DNA of 34,376 nucleotides, taken from positions 1-34,376 of the forward strand of contig JAQTLK010000012.1 in the NCBI GenBank assembly GCA_028714955.1, read 5' to 3'. The notes under the pieces were generated by a model. That model saw nothing but the letters and a program-made list of their open reading frames with translations. It did not search any database and was not told where the DNA came from. Position 1 is the stretch's first letter; each line of letters starts with the position of its first letter. This DNA comes from Sulfuricella sp. (GTDB lineage: Bacteria; Pseudomonadota; Gammaproteobacteria; Burkholderiales; Sulfuricellaceae). Shown here piece by piece: positions 32,914 to 34,376 of this stretch. A program made the translations under genes and the position numbers.

Positions 32914-34220
32914 CCCATGTTCTGAGCGACGAAGTGCAGGAATACCGCCACGGCATCCACGACAATTTTGCCCAGTTCGGCCACCAGTTGATCCAGGTTT
33001 TTCTGGTGGGCATGACCATCGGCATGATGCGCACCGTGGTGCCGGCCCTGGGAGAAAGCGAGTTCGGCGTGCCCAAGGGCTCCTTCCTGCTGCTCACCAC
33101 TTTCGTGGTGGCCTTCGGCTTCGTCAAGGGCTCGCTCAACTTCGTCGCCGGACGCCTGTCCGAGCGCCTGGGGCGGAAAAAAGTGCTGCTCTGGGGCTGG
33201 GCGTCGGCGTTGCCGATTCCTTTCCTCATCCTCTACGCCCCGAGCTGGAACTGGATCGTCTTCGCCACCGTGCTGCTGGGCGTGAACCAGGGCTTCACCT
33301 GGTCCATGACCCAGACCGCCAAGCTGGACCTCACCCGCCCCGACCAGCGCGGCTTTGTCATCGGCCTCAACGAGTTTGCCGGCTATGTCGGGCTGGCGGT
33401 GGCGGGCATCATCACCGGCTATCTGGCGGGCGCCTTCGGCCCGCGCCAGGGGCTGCTGATTTTCGGTTTGACCGTGATCCTGACCGCCACCCTGCTCACC
33501 GTATTGTGGGTCAAGGATACCCTGCCCTGGGCCAAGGCCGAGGGCGCAAAACACGCTGCCGGCCAGACAACCGGCCCGAAGCCGCGCTACCCAGACAACA
33601 TTTCAGATAAGCCCACTACCTGGGAAGTGTTCACCCTCATGTCCTGGCGCGACCGGCGCATGGCCGCCGTGAGCCAGGCCGGGCTGGTGGAGAAGTTCGT
33701 CGATGCCCTGATCTGGGTGTTCTATCCGGTCTTTCTTTATAGCCACGGCCTGTCACTGGCCAATGTCGGCTGGGTAATCGGCATCTATGGCTTCGTCTGG
33801 GGCGGCTCGCAGTTCTTCACCGGCAAGCTCTCCGACCATGTCGGGCGGCAGAAGCCGATCGTGGCGGGGATGTGGATTTGCGGCGCCGGCGTGGGATTGA
33901 TGCTGCTGGGCGAGAGCGTGGCCTGGTGGTCGTTCTCGGCGGCGGTGACCGGCTTCGGCATGGCGCTGCTCTATCCCAACCTGTCCGCCGCGGTCTCCGA
34001 CATCGCGCACCCCAACTGGCGCGGCTCGGCCATCGGCATCTACCGTTTCTGGCGCGACCTGGGCTACGGCATCGGTGCGCTGGCGCTGGGCCTGGTCGCC
34101 CACTGGAGCGGCGCCATCGAGGAAGCCTTCTGGTTCGTCGCCATCGCCATGTTCCTCTCCGGCCTGATCGTGCAGGTCTGGGGGGAAGAAACCCATCCGC
34201 GCCTCAACCCCGCATCCTGA
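32910..34220 (+). CDS. Major facilitator superfamily transporter
   Basis: A 436-residue inner-membrane transporter with about twelve helices split by a cytosolic loop (about residues 205-240, KHAAGQTTGPKPRY). The MFS motif A is seen between helices 2 and 3 (GRLSERLGRKKVL) and again in the second half (GKLSDHVGRQKPI). The ATG overlaps the dioxygenase stop by four bases, so the substrate is likely linked to persulfide metabolism, for example export of sulfite or another sulfur oxyanion. That assignment is inference from position. No substrate-specific motif was recognised. Confidence 0.88.
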   Translation: MTHVLSDEVQEYRHGIHDNFAQFGHQLIQVFLVGMTIGMMRTVVPALGESEFGVPKGSFLLLTTFVVAFGFVKGSLNFVAGRLSERLGRKKVLLWGWASALPIPFLILYAPSWNWIVFATVLLGVNQGFTWSMTQTAKLDLTRPDQRGFVIGLNEFAGYVGLAVAGIITGYLAGAFGPRQGLLIFGLTVILTATLLTVLWVKDTLPWAKAEGAKHAAGQTTGPKPRYPDNISDKPTTWEVFTLMSWRDRRMAAVSQAGLVEKFVDALIWVFYPVFLYSHGLSLANVGWVIGIYGFVWGGSQFFTGKLSDHVGRQKPIVAGMWICGAGVGLMLLGESVAWWSFSAAVTGFGMALLYPNLSAAVSDIAHPNWRGSAIGIYRFWRDLGYGIGALALGLVAHWSGAIEEAFWFVAIAMFLSGLIVQVWGEETHPRLNPAS

Positions 34221-34231
34221 AAGGAACCAGC

Positions 34232-34376
34232 ATGTCCATCCTGCACAAATCTTTCCTTGCCGCTGTCCTGTGCGCCGCCATTTCACTGCCCGCCATCGCT
34301 GCGGACAGTCCAGCGGTGAAGGCGCTGGAGGACTATTTCGAGTTCTCCGAATACGGCGGTGCCACCATCCTGCCGG
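34232..34376 (+). CDS. Exported protein, N-terminal fragment (3' end outside window)
   Basis: A frame with AGGAA six bases before the ATG and a clear signal peptide (MSILHKSFLAAVLCAAIS, cleavage near PAIAA) followed by VKALEDYFEFSEYGGATILP. It runs off the window after 48 codons. The start of the mature part resembles that of some periplasmic rhodanese-domain proteins, which would suit the operon, but too little is visible to assign it. It follows the MFS gene by 11 bases. Confidence 0.7.
   Translation, partial: MSILHKSFLAAVLCAAISLPAIAADSPAVKALEDYFEFSEYGGATILP

Overview
The window is GC-rich, gene-dense bacterial DNA. It most likely comes from the chromosome of a chemolithotrophic betaproteobacterium of the sulfur- or iron-oxidising Nitrosomonadales type (Sulfuricella, Thiobacillus or Gallionellaceae relatives). 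This assignment is inferred from the gene set: aerobic-type ubiquinone genes ubiC, ubiA and ubiD, many c-type cytochromes, a persulfide-dioxygenase-like enzyme, a diheme cytochrome resembling the sulfide dehydrogenase subunit FccA, an arn-type lipid A modification locus, and PAS/GGDEF signalling. No phage, plasmid, IS element, CRISPR array or rRNA was seen.

Layout. (1) 1-6176, plus strand: the 3' part of a chromate-transporter family gene, a beta-CASP metallo-beta-lactamase RNase-like protein, class I fructose-bisphosphate aldolase and PEP synthase (a gluconeogenic block). (2) 6306-11355, minus strand: a PAS-PAS-GGDEF diguanylate cyclase, a ferritin-like diiron protein, and a FixJ-type response regulator translationally coupled to a PAS histidine kinase. 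The kinase and the cyclase share a paralogous N-terminal sensor module. (3) 11356-11672: an intergenic scar holding a fossil CheB N-terminus abutting a dispersed GC-rich palindromic repeat, which also occurs near 7859 and 26671. (4) 11673-20162: two divergent envelope-glycosylation operons. The leftward one is arnT-like, an SMR membrane protein, arnB and arnC. The rightward one is an ArnC/DPM-like transferase, a UPF0104/LPG-synthase-like membrane protein, a second ArnT-like GT-C enzyme and a PAP2 phosphatase. Each looks like a load-flip-transfer set using undecaprenyl phosphate. (5) 20200-20350: a bidirectional terminator, tRNA-Ala(GGC) and its promoter. (6) 20779-26639: an electron-transfer locus with an FccA-like diheme cytochrome, a membrane-anchored NapC/CymA-type tetraheme quinol dehydrogenase, an unassigned periplasmic 7-heme cytochrome, a PpiC-type periplasmic foldase and a TlpA-type thioredoxin. 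(7) 26746-31395: rlmJ, ubiC, ubiA, a cytochrome c'-like protein, a DUF4870-type membrane protein and ubiD. (8) 31403-34376: an ArsR-rhodanese fusion regulator, an ETHE1-like persulfide dioxygenase, an MFS transporter and the start of a secreted protein.

Two places are most worth follow-up. The first is the 20779-26639 cytochrome locus. It can be read as a quinol-to-periplasm electron chain (tetraheme anchor to 7-heme protein) with dedicated folding and thiol-handling helpers, and its substrate is not apparent. Its 7-heme protein has an unusual cysteine-containing N-terminal domain. The second is the 32093-32160 control region. There a perfect 24-bp inverted repeat overlaps a promoter -10 and contains the Shine-Dalgarno sequence of the persulfide dioxygenase gene. 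This suggests combined operator control by the ArsR-rhodanese protein and RNA-level control of read-through transcripts.
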